A DNA stretch of 64,000 nt, taken from NCBI RefSeq assembly GCF_018448785.1, contig NZ_JAHCLU010000021.1, positions 1-64,000 of the forward strand, in the 5' to 3' direction. Shown in pieces: positions 1 to 8,129 of the stretch (position 1 is the stretch's first letter; the number at the start of each line of letters is the position of its first letter). A program made the position numbers and the translations under genes. This DNA comes from Halomonas jincaotanensis. Its GTDB lineage: Bacteria > Pseudomonadota > Gammaproteobacteria > Pseudomonadales > Halomonadaceae. The notes beneath the pieces are model-generated. The model was not told where the DNA came from, ran no database searches, and saw only the letters and a list, made by a program, of their open reading frames with translations.

Positions 1-663
1 TGCATGGCGATCTCGGTGGCGGTGCCGGTGGGCGAGGAGACCGCCAACCGCCTGCGCGAGAAGCTGGTGGCCGAGCTCAAGCAGCTCACCGTGGGGCCCG
101 GTCTGGTCGAGGGCCCCGACAATGACATGGGCCCACTGATCACCCGCGAGCACCTGGAGAAGGTCAAGGGCTATATCCAGGTCGGCGTGGACGAGGGCGC
201 CGACCTGGTGGTCGATGGCCGCGACACCGCGGTCGAGGGGGCTGGCGACGGTTTCTTCCTGGGTGGCTCACTGTTCGATCACGTCACGCCGGCCATGCGT
301 ATCCACCGCGAGGAGATCTTCGGTCCGGTGCTGGCCATTGCGCGAGCGGCGAGCTTCGACGATGCCGTGGCGATGGTCAACGCCCACGAGTTCGGCAACG
401 GCACCGCCATCTTCACCCGCGACGGTGACGCCGCGCGCCAGTACTGCGAGCAGATCCAGGTCGGCATGGTCGGCGTCAACGTGCCGATCCCGGTGCCGAT
501 GGCCTTCCACAGCTTCGGTGGCTGGAAGCGCTCGCTGTTCGGTCCGCTGCACATGCACGGCCCCGATGGCGTGCGCTTCAACACCCGCATGAAGACCATC
601 ACCCAACGCTGGCCCAGCGGCATCCGCGAGGAGACCAACCACTTCACCATGCCCACGCACTGA
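1..663 (+). CDS. mmsA: Methylmalonate-semialdehyde dehydrogenase, CoA-acylating (C-terminal part)
   Basis: This is the 3' part of a gene that starts before the window. The frame is open from base 1 and ends at the TGA before 664. The first codon, TGC, followed by MAIS matches the catalytic cysteine of the CMAIS motif in the MmsA/IolA branch of the aldehyde dehydrogenases. The remaining 219 residues carry the usual downstream signatures: EEIFGPVL at about residue 100 and FGGWKRSLFG near the end. The family oxidises malonate or methylmalonate semialdehyde to acetyl- or propionyl-CoA in valine or myo-inositol breakdown. The oxidoreductase gene that follows fits an inositol or sugar context, but the true pathway lies outside the window. 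Confidence 0.9.
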   Translation, partial: CMAISVAVPVGEETANRLREKLVAELKQLTVGPGLVEGPDNDMGPLITREHLEKVKGYIQVGVDEGADLVVDGRDTAVEGAGDGFFLGGSLFDHVTPAMRIHREEIFGPVLAIARAASFDDAVAMVNAHEFGNGTAIFTRDGDAARQYCEQIQVGMVGVNVPIPVPMAFHSFGGWKRSLFGPLHMHGPDGVRFNTRMKTITQRWPSGIREETNHFTMPTH

Positions 664-740
664 AGCGCTCTATACTTTCCCAACCATTGCGGCGTCGGGC
701 CGAGAAGTCCGGCGCCGCCATGCCGTGTGAGGACAGCAAG

Positions 741-1865
741 ATGACAGATCTCAAGTTTGGCCTGATCGGCACCGGCTTCATGGGCAAGGCCCACGCCATC
801 GCTCTCAAGGCCGCTCCCACCGTCTTCTCACTCCCCGCCACACCGGTCTGTGAGCTGCTCGCCGACGTCGACGACGAGCTGGCTGCTCGCAAGGCTTGCG
901 CACTCGGCTTCACTCGTTCCACCGGCGACTGGAAAGCCTTGGTCGAGGACCCTGACGTGGACGTGGTGGACATCTGTGCGCCCAACTTTCTGCACAAGGA
1001 AATGGCCTTGGCCGCCATCGCCGCGGGCAAGCACGTTTACACTGAGAAGCCGCTGGCGCTCTCTGCCGCGGATGCGCAGGAGATGGTCGAAGCGGCAGAA
1101 AAAGCTGGGGTGAAGACCCTGGTGGGGTTCAACTATATCCGCAACTCGGCCACCCAACTGGCCAGGGAGATTGTCCATAGTGGCGAGATCGGCGAGTTGA
1201 TCCATTTCCGCGGTCGCCACAACGAGGACTACCTTGCCGACCCGGCCAAGCCTCAGGATTGGCACACGTGGCGGGCCACTGCCGGAGCAGGGGCCCTGGG
1301 CGATGTGGGCTCACATATTCTCAACATGGCGGAGTACCTGACCGGTCAGCGCATCGACGAGGTATTTGGTCAGCTTCAGACGGTGTTTCCCTCGCGCCCG
1401 CTATCTGATGGCAGTGGTGCCATGGGCGAGGTGGAGAACGACGATCAGGCGCAGGCGTTGCTGCGCTTCGATGGCGGCCTGATCGGCAATATCGAGACCT
1501 CCCGGGTAGCCAGCGGGCGCAAGATGGGCTTGGCCTACACCCTCACTGGCACCAAGGGCACGATTATTTTCGATCAAGAGCGAATGAGCGAGCTGCAGCT
1601 CTACAAGCATGAGGGGCATGAGGGGCGTCGAGGCTTCAGCACCCTGCTGATGGGACCCGAACATCCGGACTACGCGGCCTTCAGTCCTGCCCCTGGTCAC
1701 GGCCTGGGCTACAACGACCAGAAGATCATCGAGATCCGCGACCTGGTGGAGGGCATCGTGTCCGACAAACCGCTCTACCCGGATTTCCGCGAGGCCTGGC
1801 GGGTCAATCGCATGATCGATGCCATCGAGACCTCGAATATCGAGGGTAGCTGGGTAGCAGTGTGA
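741..1865 (+). CDS. Gfo/Idh/MocA family NAD(P)-dependent oxidoreductase
   Basis: The protein has 374 residues. An N-terminal Rossmann fold shows the GTGFMG nucleotide-binding motif at residues 10-15, and the family EKP motif lies at 102-104. The C-terminal half has the GDVGSHILNMAEYL segment typical of Gfo/Idh/MocA substrate domains. The ATG at 741 is preferred because GAGGA lies 8 bases upstream and the Rossmann strand begins at once; an in-frame start at 687 would add 18 unlikely residues. The family includes inositol 2-dehydrogenases and other sugar or polyol dehydrogenases, and the substrate cannot be read from sequence alone. It lies 77 bases after mmsA on the same strand, so it may share a catabolic operon. 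Confidence 0.85.
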   Translation: MTDLKFGLIGTGFMGKAHAIALKAAPTVFSLPATPVCELLADVDDELAARKACALGFTRSTGDWKALVEDPDVDVVDICAPNFLHKEMALAAIAAGKHVYTEKPLALSAADAQEMVEAAEKAGVKTLVGFNYIRNSATQLAREIVHSGEIGELIHFRGRHNEDYLADPAKPQDWHTWRATAGAGALGDVGSHILNMAEYLTGQRIDEVFGQLQTVFPSRPLSDGSGAMGEVENDDQAQALLRFDGGLIGNIETSRVASGRKMGLAYTLTGTKGTIIFDQERMSELQLYKHEGHEGRRGFSTLLMGPEHPDYAAFSPAPGHGLGYNDQKIIEIRDLVEGIVSDKPLYPDFREAWRVNRMIDAIETSNIEGSWVAV

Positions 1866-1886
1866 TCGCCGTACAAAGCCATGAAC

Positions 1887-1930
1887 AACGCCACGGCCTC
1901 CGATGTTTCAAGCGCAGGGCCGTGGCGTTT
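1887..1930. terminator. Bidirectional hairpin between convergent genes
   Basis: The arms AACGCCACGGCC and GGCCGTGGCGTTT enclose a loop of about 19 bases. The hairpin sits between the stop codons of the convergent oxidoreductase gene and the polyamine operon. A short T run follows on the plus strand, and an A run precedes on the other side. Confidence 0.65.
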
Positions 1931-1953
1931 CCATTCAGGGGTGTTGCGGTGAC

Positions 1954-3111
1954 TCAGCTCAGGCGCTGCTTGTAGTCCTCGTAGCCGAAGGTCTTCACCG
2001 TTCGCACCTTGCGGCTCGTCTCGTCGACCCGGCAGATCGATGGTAGGCGCATGCCATTGAAGGTGCTGGTCTTGACCATGGTGTAGTGGGCCATGTCGGT
2101 GAACATGAGTCGGTCGCCGATCTCAAGCGGGGCATCGAAGCTGTACTCGCCCACTACGTCGCCGGCAAGGCAGGTCAGGCCGCCCAGACGGTACGTGTAG
2201 GCCTTTTCGCCAGGCTTGCCCGCGCCGATGATATCGGGGCGATAAGGCATCTCCAGTACATCGGGCATATGCGCCGTGGCCGAGGTGTCGAGGATGGCGA
2301 TGGTGCCGTCGTTCTCGACAATATCCAATACGCTGCAGACCAGAAAGCCGGTGTTGAGTGCGATCGCCTCGCCGGGTTCCAGATAGACCGTGAGGTGTGG
2401 ATAGCGCGCCTTGAAGTTGCGGATCACTCGTAGCAGCCGTTCGACGTCGTAGTCGTCGCGGGTGATGTGATGGCCGCCACCAAAGTTCACCCATGTCATG
2501 CCGACCAGATGGTGGCCGAACTTTGCCTCGAATGCCTCCAGGGTGTGCTCCAGGGCGTCGCTGTTCTGCTCGCAGAGGGCGTGGAAATGCAGGCCCTCCA
2601 AACCCGCCAGGTCCGCTTGGGCGAGGTCAGCGGCGCGAGTGCCGAGGCGCGATCCTGGGGCGCAAGGATCATAGAGGGGCACCGCGCCGGTCGAATACTC
2701 CGGGTTGACGCGCAGGCCGCAGGAGATCGTGCGCGGCGATGCTGCGACAGCCTGACGGAAGCGCCGCCACTGGGCGGGAGAGTTGAAGCTGAGATGGTCT
2801 GCATAGCGCAGCACTACGTCCATCTCCGTTTCAGTGAAGGCCGGCGAGTAGGCGTGCACCTCGCCGCCGAAGGTCTCCGCTCCCAGGCGCGCCTCGTCCT
2901 GGCCGCTGGCGGTCGTGCCGACCAGGTACTGGCTGATCAGAGGGAAGGCGTCCCACATGGCGAAACCCTTCAGCGCCAGCAGGATGCGAGCACCGCTCAG
3001 CTCCTGGACTTGCGCGAGCAGGTCCAGGTTACGGCGCAGCAGCGCATCGTCCACGACATAGGCGGGAGAGGGGCAGGCCTGAATGTCGAAGGGGTAAGCT
3101 GAGTCGTTCAT
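1954..3111 (-). CDS. nspC: Carboxynorspermidine decarboxylase
   Basis: The 385-residue protein is a fold-type III, alanine-racemase-like PLP decarboxylase related to DAP decarboxylase. The PLP lysine is Lys48 in LALKGFAMWD. The NFGGGHH glycine-rich segment, YLEPGEA and the late TCLAGD cysteine motif are all present. It decarboxylates carboxynorspermidine or carboxyspermidine to norspermidine or spermidine, the last step of the AdoMet-decarboxylase-independent polyamine route. Its start is 9 bases after the stop of the upstream dehydrogenase gene, so the two are co-transcribed. The ribosome-binding site is weak, suggesting translational coupling. Family assignment is firm; which polyamine is made in this organism is inferred. 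Confidence 0.93.
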   Translation of the reverse strand: MNDSAYPFDIQACPSPAYVVDDALLRRNLDLLAQVQELSGARILLALKGFAMWDAFPLISQYLVGTTASGQDEARLGAETFGGEVHAYSPAFTETEMDVVLRYADHLSFNSPAQWRRFRQAVAASPRTISCGLRVNPEYSTGAVPLYDPCAPGSRLGTRAADLAQADLAGLEGLHFHALCEQNSDALEHTLEAFEAKFGHHLVGMTWVNFGGGHHITRDDYDVERLLRVIRNFKARYPHLTVYLEPGEAIALNTGFLVCSVLDIVENDGTIAILDTSATAHMPDVLEMPYRPDIIGAGKPGEKAYTYRLGGLTCLAGDVVGEYSFDAPLEIGDRLMFTDMAHYTMVKTSTFNGMRLPSICRVDETSRKVRTVKTFGYEDYKQRLS

Positions 3112-3120
3112 ATCAGGCGA

Positions 3121-4320
3121 TCAGGCCAGCGGGTCGGTGTCTGGGTCGAGCTCGACCATCTGCCACGGCAGGCCCATCTCGCCGATGCGCTCCATGAAGG
3201 GGTCCGGGTCGAGCTGCTCGACGTTGAACACGCCATCGCCCTTCCACAGGCCCTGAAGCATCAGCATGGCGCCGGTCACCGCCGGCACGCCGGTGGTATA
3301 GGAGATCGCCTGGGACTGCACTTCGCGGTAGCAAGCCTCGTGGTCGCAGATGTTGTAGATATGCACCTTGCGTCGCTTGCCGTCCTTGATGCCGTCGAGA
3401 ATCACGCCGATGTTGGTCTTGCCCTTGGTGCGCGGGCCGAGCGTGGACGGATCGGGCAGGACGGCCTTGAGAAACTGCAGCGGGGTGATCTGGCGACCCT
3501 CGAACTCGATCGGCTCGATGCTGGTCATGCCGACGTTCTCGAGTACCTTCAAATGCGTGATGTACTTCTCGGAGAAGGTCATCCAGAAGCGGATGCGCTC
3601 GAGCCCGCGGATGTTCTGGGACAGCGACTCCATCTCTTCGTGGTAGAGCAGGTAGAGGTCCTTTTCGCCGATGCCCTCGAAGTTGAAGGTGCGCTTCTCC
3701 GCCAGCGGCGCGGTTTCCTTCCACTCGCCCTTTTCCCAGTAGCGACCGTTGGCGGTGATCTCGCGGATGTTGATCTCTGGGTTGAAGTTGGTAGCGAACG
3801 GATAGCCGTGGTCGCCGCCGTTGGCGTCCAGAATATCGATCCGGTGGATCTCGTCGAACAGGTTCTTCTGGCCCCAGGCACAGTAGATGTTGGTCATGCC
3901 GGGGTCGAAGCCGCAGCCCAGGGTGGCCATGAGGTTCGCCTTGGCATAGCGGTCCTGATAGGCCCACTGCTCCTTGTACTCGAACTTGGCCTCGTCGGGG
4001 TGCTCGTAGTTGGCGGTATCCAGGTAGGGCACGCCGGTCTGCAAACAGGCCTCCATGATGGTCAGGTCCTGATAGGGCAGGGCCACATGGATCAGCACAT
4101 CCGGCTTGAAGGACTCGATCAGCTTGACCAGATCCTCGACGTTGTCGGCGTCAACCTGAGCGGTCTGGATCGGGCGATCCAGCTGGGCAGCGATCGCCTT
4201 GCATTTCGCTTCGTTGCGGCTCGCCAGGCAGATCTCCGAAAAGACTTCAGGGTGCTGGGCGCACTTGTGGGTGACTACGCCACCGACGCCACCGGCGCCG
4301 ATAATCAGGACTTTGCTCAT
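3121..4320 (-). CDS. Carboxynorspermidine/carboxyspermidine dehydrogenase
   Basis: This 399-residue protein belongs to the saccharopine dehydrogenase-like family. An N-terminal Rossmann motif (IIGAGGVGGVV, residues about 6-16) is followed by the long dimerisation and catalytic domain typical of carboxynorspermidine synthase. It condenses aspartate semialdehyde with a diamine (diaminopropane or putrescine) and reduces the product with NAD(P)H. The gene is first in a two-gene operon with nspC, the standard arrangement in Vibrio and many other bacteria with this route. The minus-strand ATG at 4320 directly precedes the Rossmann strand. The operon promoter should lie in 4321-4608, where no other gene is evident on the minus strand. 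Confidence 0.93.
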   Translation of the reverse strand: MSKVLIIGAGGVGGVVTHKCAQHPEVFSEICLASRNEAKCKAIAAQLDRPIQTAQVDADNVEDLVKLIESFKPDVLIHVALPYQDLTIMEACLQTGVPYLDTANYEHPDEAKFEYKEQWAYQDRYAKANLMATLGCGFDPGMTNIYCAWGQKNLFDEIHRIDILDANGGDHGYPFATNFNPEINIREITANGRYWEKGEWKETAPLAEKRTFNFEGIGEKDLYLLYHEEMESLSQNIRGLERIRFWMTFSEKYITHLKVLENVGMTSIEPIEFEGRQITPLQFLKAVLPDPSTLGPRTKGKTNIGVILDGIKDGKRRKVHIYNICDHEACYREVQSQAISYTTGVPAVTGAMLMLQGLWKGDGVFNVEQLDPDPFMERIGEMGLPWQMVELDPDTDPLA

Positions 4321-4608
4321 GGTGTCTCGATTCCAGATCGGGAAATGACAATAAGGATAGGGTCTTATCGAAATTTGGGCTGCCGCAGCATGCCCGGAGC
4401 CGACGCCACCCTGGTCTCGCGTGCTTCCTGGGCGCTGATGATGGCGCCCAGCGAGGCCGGTAGCAAGTGCTTTTCTTGCCAGGCTTTCGACTAAAGTGTA
4501 GGAGGAGACGCTTCAGGGGAAAGGGGTCGCGATGGCCGCACGCGTTGGCCAGCACTCGACTCCACTGCTATGGATGTTAACGACGTACCTAGACGCGAGG
4601 TAAGCACG

Positions 4609-4857
4609 GTGAATCCCCAAGAAAAGACTATCATGGCCTTCGATGATCAGGGCCGAGAGTACATCATCGACATGTTCGTCAGTGTCCGCGACCTCAGCGA
4701 CCTGCAGCATGCCGGGGCTACCCATCATGGGCTACCGTCCTTCACGACACGGGAGGGCCATGCCGTCACGTATCTGGGCGGCGGTGAGTTCTCGATCATG
4801 GTATCGGAAGGGGATGACGCGGTGACCGTTAGGACCGACGATCCCGAGTTTGTCTAA
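4609..4857 (+). CDS. Small hypothetical protein
   Basis: The predicted protein has 82 residues, is acidic and soluble, and has no signal peptide or membrane segment. The GTG at 4609 is chosen because GAGG stands 8 bases upstream. An in-frame ATG at 4570 has no comparable site, and an internal ATG at 4633 is a second choice. The N-terminal half contains FDDQGREYIIDMFVS and the C-terminal half a glycine-rich TYLGGGEFSIMV segment; I do not recognise a family. It stands alone between the polyamine operon and an insertion-sequence remnant whose short open frame runs into its 3' end on the other strand. It may be a lineage-specific accessory gene. Confidence 0.6.
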   Translation: MNPQEKTIMAFDDQGREYIIDMFVSVRDLSDLQHAGATHHGLPSFTTREGHAVTYLGGGEFSIMVSEGDDAVTVRTDDPEFV

Positions 4858-4901
4858 GCCGACACCAGTCCCGCCCTTGTCCTGCCTCGCGTTACTGCTT
4901 G

Positions 4902-4961
4902 GGCGGCAAGGGCCACCTTGGCCTTGAAGTTGCTGTCATACTGCCGGCGTTTTCTGCTCAT
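4902..4961 (-). pseudogene. Truncated IS3-type transposase OrfA
   Basis: About 20 codons of an OrfA N-terminus remain, including the RRQYDSNFKAKVALAA signature of the helix-turn-helix transposase OrfA proteins. The helix-turn-helix itself and all downstream sequence are lost, so the product cannot be active. The ATG at 4961 keeps a good ribosome-binding site (AGGAG), which suggests fairly recent decay. Confidence 0.75.
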
Positions 4962-5026
4962 GAACAGATTCTCCTGTCGGAAGGATCGGAGCTTAGCGCC
5001 TGTTCCGAATTTCGGGGGCCACTTCA
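4902..5026 (-). mobile_element. Remnant of an IS3-family insertion sequence
   Basis: The minus strand holds what looks like the left end of an IS3-type element. Terminal-repeat-like sequence TGAAGTGGCCCCCGAA starts at 5026. A leader, an AGGAG ribosome site and the first 20 codons of transposase OrfA (MSRKRRQYD...FKAKVALAA) follow from 4961 to 4902. The resemblance then stops abruptly. The frame runs 15 unrelated codons to a stop inside the 3' end of the upstream small gene. The element's right part and orfB are missing. Its outer end lies 2-3 bases from the stop codon of the AI-2E permease gene. Confidence 0.75.
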
Positions 5027-5028
5027 CT

Positions 5029-6036
5029 TTACGTCACCTTATCCCCCAGCATGTGTTCCACCCAGAGCTTCTGTACCGCAACCATTGCCACGATCGTGAG
5101 CGGTGCGGCGAGGATCAGCCCAGCCGCCCCGAAAATGAGACCGAGAAGTACCTGCACGGTGATCAGGAGCGCTGGCGCAAGGTCGACCGCCTTGTGTTGG
5201 ATCATAGGCATCAAGACGTTTCCCTCGATGTTCTGAATCACGAGGTAGCCGAACAGCACGATCAACCCCGTCTGCATACCCTCGGTAAATCCCACCGCCA
5301 CGATCGGCACTGCCGCAATGAGCGGACCGATGAACGGGACGAAGGTAAGCAGCGCTGTTAGGAGTCCGAGCGCAAACCAGAGATCGATGCCGAGCAGGAA
5401 GAGCCCGAGCCCAACCGTGACCCCGAGGAACGCCATGGACACGAGTTGCCCGAGAAACCACCAGCGCAGCGCATGGGCGAGCGCGGATAGCGTGTCCTCC
5501 ACCAGCAGCCGTCTGTCCGGCGGCACGAGGCGCACCGCCCCCCGCCGGTAGAGTGCCGGTTTCGCTGTAAGGAAAAGCGTGAGGACGACAAGGATGATAA
5601 GGCTCGTGACGGCGCCGACCGCCGTCATTACATGTCCCGCCATTTTGCCCACGGCTCCGGCGAGACCGCCGTTCTCGTCATTCATCTCCGCCATCATGTT
5701 TATTCCGGCTTCTTCCGTGAGCCAGGCCTGCATGCGCTCTGCGAAATAGACCAGCGTCTCGCTTACTTCCCGGAACTGCTGCACAAGGCCTGCCGCCGAC
5801 ATGCCCAACGAACCGACAATGATCGCCGTGATGCCGATCGTGACACCCACGAGCGCCCACCCGCGGGAGACAGGCAGCCGCCCCGCGATCGCCCGCGCGA
5901 GCCCGTCGAGCCCGACCGCAAGCAGCACGGCCGCGAACACGAGCAGGAGTAAATCCCCGAGGAGGTAGCCGATCAGCAGAAGCCCCGCCGTCAGTAGTAT
6001 CGTGTCGGTCCTGATCCAGCGCTCTGATTCCATGAG
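5029..6036 (-). CDS. AI-2E family transporter / PerM-like permease
   Basis: The protein has 335 residues and about eight hydrophobic segments, including paired helices near the N-terminus (LLLIGYLLGDLLLLVFAAVL). A central cytoplasmic or periplasmic stretch contains VQQFREVSETLVYF. The C-terminal part has the family PFIGPLIAAVP and EGNVLMPMIQ segments. AI-2E/PerM proteins export small molecules or act as ion antiporters, and the substrate is unknown here. The minus-strand ATG at 6036 has AAGGAG 4 bases upstream; an upstream in-frame GTG at 6048 lacks a site. The stop codon nearly touches the end of an IS remnant, but the C-terminus looks complete. Confidence 0.85.
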   Translation of the reverse strand, partial: LMESERWIRTDTILLTAGLLLIGYLLGDLLLLVFAAVLLAVGLDGLARAIAGRLPVSRGWALVGVTIGITAIIVGSLGMSAAGLVQQFREVSETLVYFAERMQAWLTEEAGINMMAEMNDENGGLAGAVGKMAGHVMTAVGAVTSLIILVVLTLFLTAKPALYRRGAVRLVPPDRRLLVEDTLSALAHALRWWFLGQLVSMAFLGVTVGLGLFLLGIDLWFALGLLTALLTFVPFIGPLIAAVPIVAVGFTEGMQTGLIVLFGYLVIQNIEGNVLMPMIQHKAVDLAPALLITVQVLLGLIFGAAGLILAAPLTIVAMVAVQKLWVEHMLGDKVT

Positions 6037-6449
6037 ACTCCTTCCCACTGTGGCAATTGCTCCGCGCCTCTACCCAAAATCCATCGACCTGTAGAGCCGC
6101 AACGACGATCGTGAAAGCGTCAGGAGCCCTCGTCGTGAACGTCAACGCCTTGTGTTGGGGGCAACGATTATTGTCCTGAAATGCCTGAATCAAGTCGAGC
6201 TATACGCCAAACTAGGATGATGCCAGCCAAGGGTAGGTGCGCTTGCGCACATACCGCGATCAGCCAACATGGACAGCCACATTTATGTTTGACACCGTAC
6301 TGCTGCTAGGCTGACTTCGGCCTATTGTGGCGAACAGTCTGTCATGATAACGAGCACATCATGCAAAGAAACAAAAATTCAAAACGTCACGCTATCCATC
6401 GCCGTGCGCGCACCAGCGGGCGGCCATTCAGGGAGGCGGGAGGAAGCCG
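6037..6449. other. Intergenic region without a recognised gene
   Basis: These 413 bases separate the divergent permease and voltage-sensor genes and are more AT-rich than the surroundings. A TTGACA at about 6285 has no convincing -10 partner at the right distance. No RNA gene, repeat or convincing small coding frame was seen. Confidence 0.4.
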
Positions 6450-7034
6450 ATGCGATTGAGGCTTGGATCGGCGCTTGAAGAGTCGCTCAGCAATTATTTG
6501 ACCTTTGGGGTCATCATTGCCGCCATACTGACCGTACCGCTGACGATTGCTTACTGGTTAGAAGTGGAACACCCCCTGATCACAGTCGCCGACTGGCTGA
6601 TCTGGGCAGTGTTCGCGGTCGAATATACTTTCTACATGGCCATCTCGCAAGACCGCTGGAAAACCACAAAAGATAACTGGCTATCGGTATTGATTATCCT
6701 GTTGTCCTTTCCGCTGCTTCACGAAATACTCAAGTCCACTCGGCTGATAAGGCTTCTTCGTCCACTGCCGCTGCTGAGACAATCGGCCCTGCTCCGACAG
6801 ATTGAACTGTTCCGCCTGTCCAGCGTCCGCAACGCCGGAAGCAATGCAGCGATGACAGCGGCCAAGGACAAGCTGGGGAAGGAACACTGGGCTGTCCGCT
6901 TCATCATTCGCGTCGAGTACTATCGTTCACGCGTTGTTACGGCTCTGCTAAAACTCTTGCCATTCATAAAGACCAGTACCATTCGCAAGCGGCGTCGGGA
7001 GGAGCGCTCAAAGCGCCAAGACATGAGCGAATAG
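6450..7034 (+). CDS. Stand-alone voltage-sensor-domain membrane protein (no pore)
   Basis: The 194-residue protein reads as the S1-S4 voltage sensor of a voltage-gated cation channel without S5, selectivity filter or S6. S1 is about 17-37, S2 about 44-66 with acidic residues D48 and E58, and S3 about 76-92 after KDNW. S4 is about 96-122 with arginines 98, 101, 104, 110, 116 and 122. The remainder is a basic tail, with RKRRREERSKR near the end. GGGAGGAAG directly precedes the ATG at 6450. Pore-less sensors are known in the eukaryotic proton channel Hv1 and in voltage-sensing phosphatases; function here is inference. A truncated channel gene is the alternative, though no pore sequence follows in any frame. 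Confidence 0.7.
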   Translation: MRLRLGSALEESLSNYLTFGVIIAAILTVPLTIAYWLEVEHPLITVADWLIWAVFAVEYTFYMAISQDRWKTTKDNWLSVLIILLSFPLLHEILKSTRLIRLLRPLPLLRQSALLRQIELFRLSSVRNAGSNAAMTAAKDKLGKEHWAVRFIIRVEYYRSRVVTALLKLLPFIKTSTIRKRRREERSKRQDMSE

Positions 7035-7139
7035 CCTGCCAACAGTCCGGTGGGTTGATACCGCGATCATCCTCATCCTGGAGTTTCTGCAATAGGCCGC
7101 CTGACTCGCCAAACAACTCCGGCTATCAGCAGCAAATAA

Positions 7140-7214
7140 GGGACACCCAACTACTCGAAAGGGGCGTGAGTAAGTAAGAGGCCCTACGGGTATGAGTAAG
7201 TTCATGGGTGTCCC
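7140..7214. repeat. 75-bp element bounded by perfect 10-bp inverted repeats
   Basis: GGGACACCCA (7140-7149) and its exact complement TGGGTGTCCC (7205-7214) bound 75 bases. The interior has two near-identical GTGAGTAAG/ATGAGTAAG motifs and no coding potential. The form suggests a miniature inverted-repeat or REP/BIME-like element, or the relic of a larger transposon. Other copies cannot be checked here. Confidence 0.5.
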
Positions 7215-8129
7215 GAACTTACGCATGATTTTGACGGTTAATTTGCGTTCTTATCCGTGGCTTGTAGTTGTAGTGCCACAAGGTAATCGATTGCGTCCTG
7301 CGCCCTGAATCCAGGGTTATACGTTTTCCGCTCGCTTCTCGATGATCTCGGTGGCATCCCAATGCGAAGGCTCGGCAACAGCTTAAACCGTTGTCCGAAT
7401 ATTGGAGTCCACTTTAGTCCACGTTGCGCTGCTCTTCCCTACCCAGGCTGGCTTGGAGGATCACCACTTGCGTCTCGCCGGTGGGGGGATCCTACACGGC
7501 GCCAGCACGCCCAACGCCGGCGGCGCCTGTCACCTACGCTGTGCGAACCGCAAGCCGCGCTGGACCAAGCGGCGGAGTGAGCCACTCAACGTTAAAGCCC
7601 GGTAGAAACCGGCGAGCCTGATAGAAAAAAGCCCAACCTTCACAGGTTGGGCTTTTACGTTCTCATCCTTGTCCGCTTATCGCGGCATCCTATCCGCGCA
7701 TCCTTGTGTGCATCGAGCTTGCAGCTCGCTCTTCCTTATTGAGCCCTCCGTGTCTCTATACATCCAAATTAGCTGCTATCCAGCGACCAGACGTTGATGC
7801 GCGTCAAGTTAGCGTGTAGGAGATTGCCGATAGGAAGAATGGAAGCACATCCATAGCCAAGGCTCAGGCTGGATGATGCTCGGCGTACTGGGTGCCGCAA
7901 CAGGTGGGCGTCGAAAAAAGCCGTCTTGGTAATTTCCGGAACAAGCGGGAATACTGTAGTCACGGTGCGTCGTCTGGCCGGAAGCCAGCTGTCTGGTCGC
8001 ATTCAACACAAAAGTGCTGGGCTGGGGGACTGAACCGCAATGGCCGGGGTGCCATCCTGCCGAGCGTTTTGCGGGGGAAGGTCAACACCGCATCACGCGA
8101 GGTCTTGGAAGATAAAGGAGTGAACGAAG
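7215..8129. other. Long non-coding stretch with decayed mobile-element sequence
   Basis: No frame in this 0.9-kb stretch reads as a believable protein on either strand. It contains an IS-end-like sequence at 7392-7416 (TGTCCGAATATTGGAGTCCA, similar to the IS3-type end near 5001-5026) and an isolated hairpin terminator at 7625-7656. Composition is mixed. It looks like the scar of past insertions and deletions. Confidence 0.45.
7625..7656. terminator. Strong bidirectional hairpin terminator with no adjacent gene
   Basis: A-rich sequence leads into the stem AAAAGCCCAACCT (7627-7639), a TCAC loop, and AGGTTGGGCTTTT (7644-7656). It has an A run before and a T run after, so it could work in both directions. 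No coding gene ends nearby on either strand, which leaves an unseen small RNA or a deleted gene as its former user. Confidence 0.75.

Noticed and set aside
3340..4494. A 384-codon open frame opposite the carboxynorspermidine dehydrogenase gene
   Set aside because: Shadow of a well-supported gene; Val/Leu/Gly-rich without motifs.
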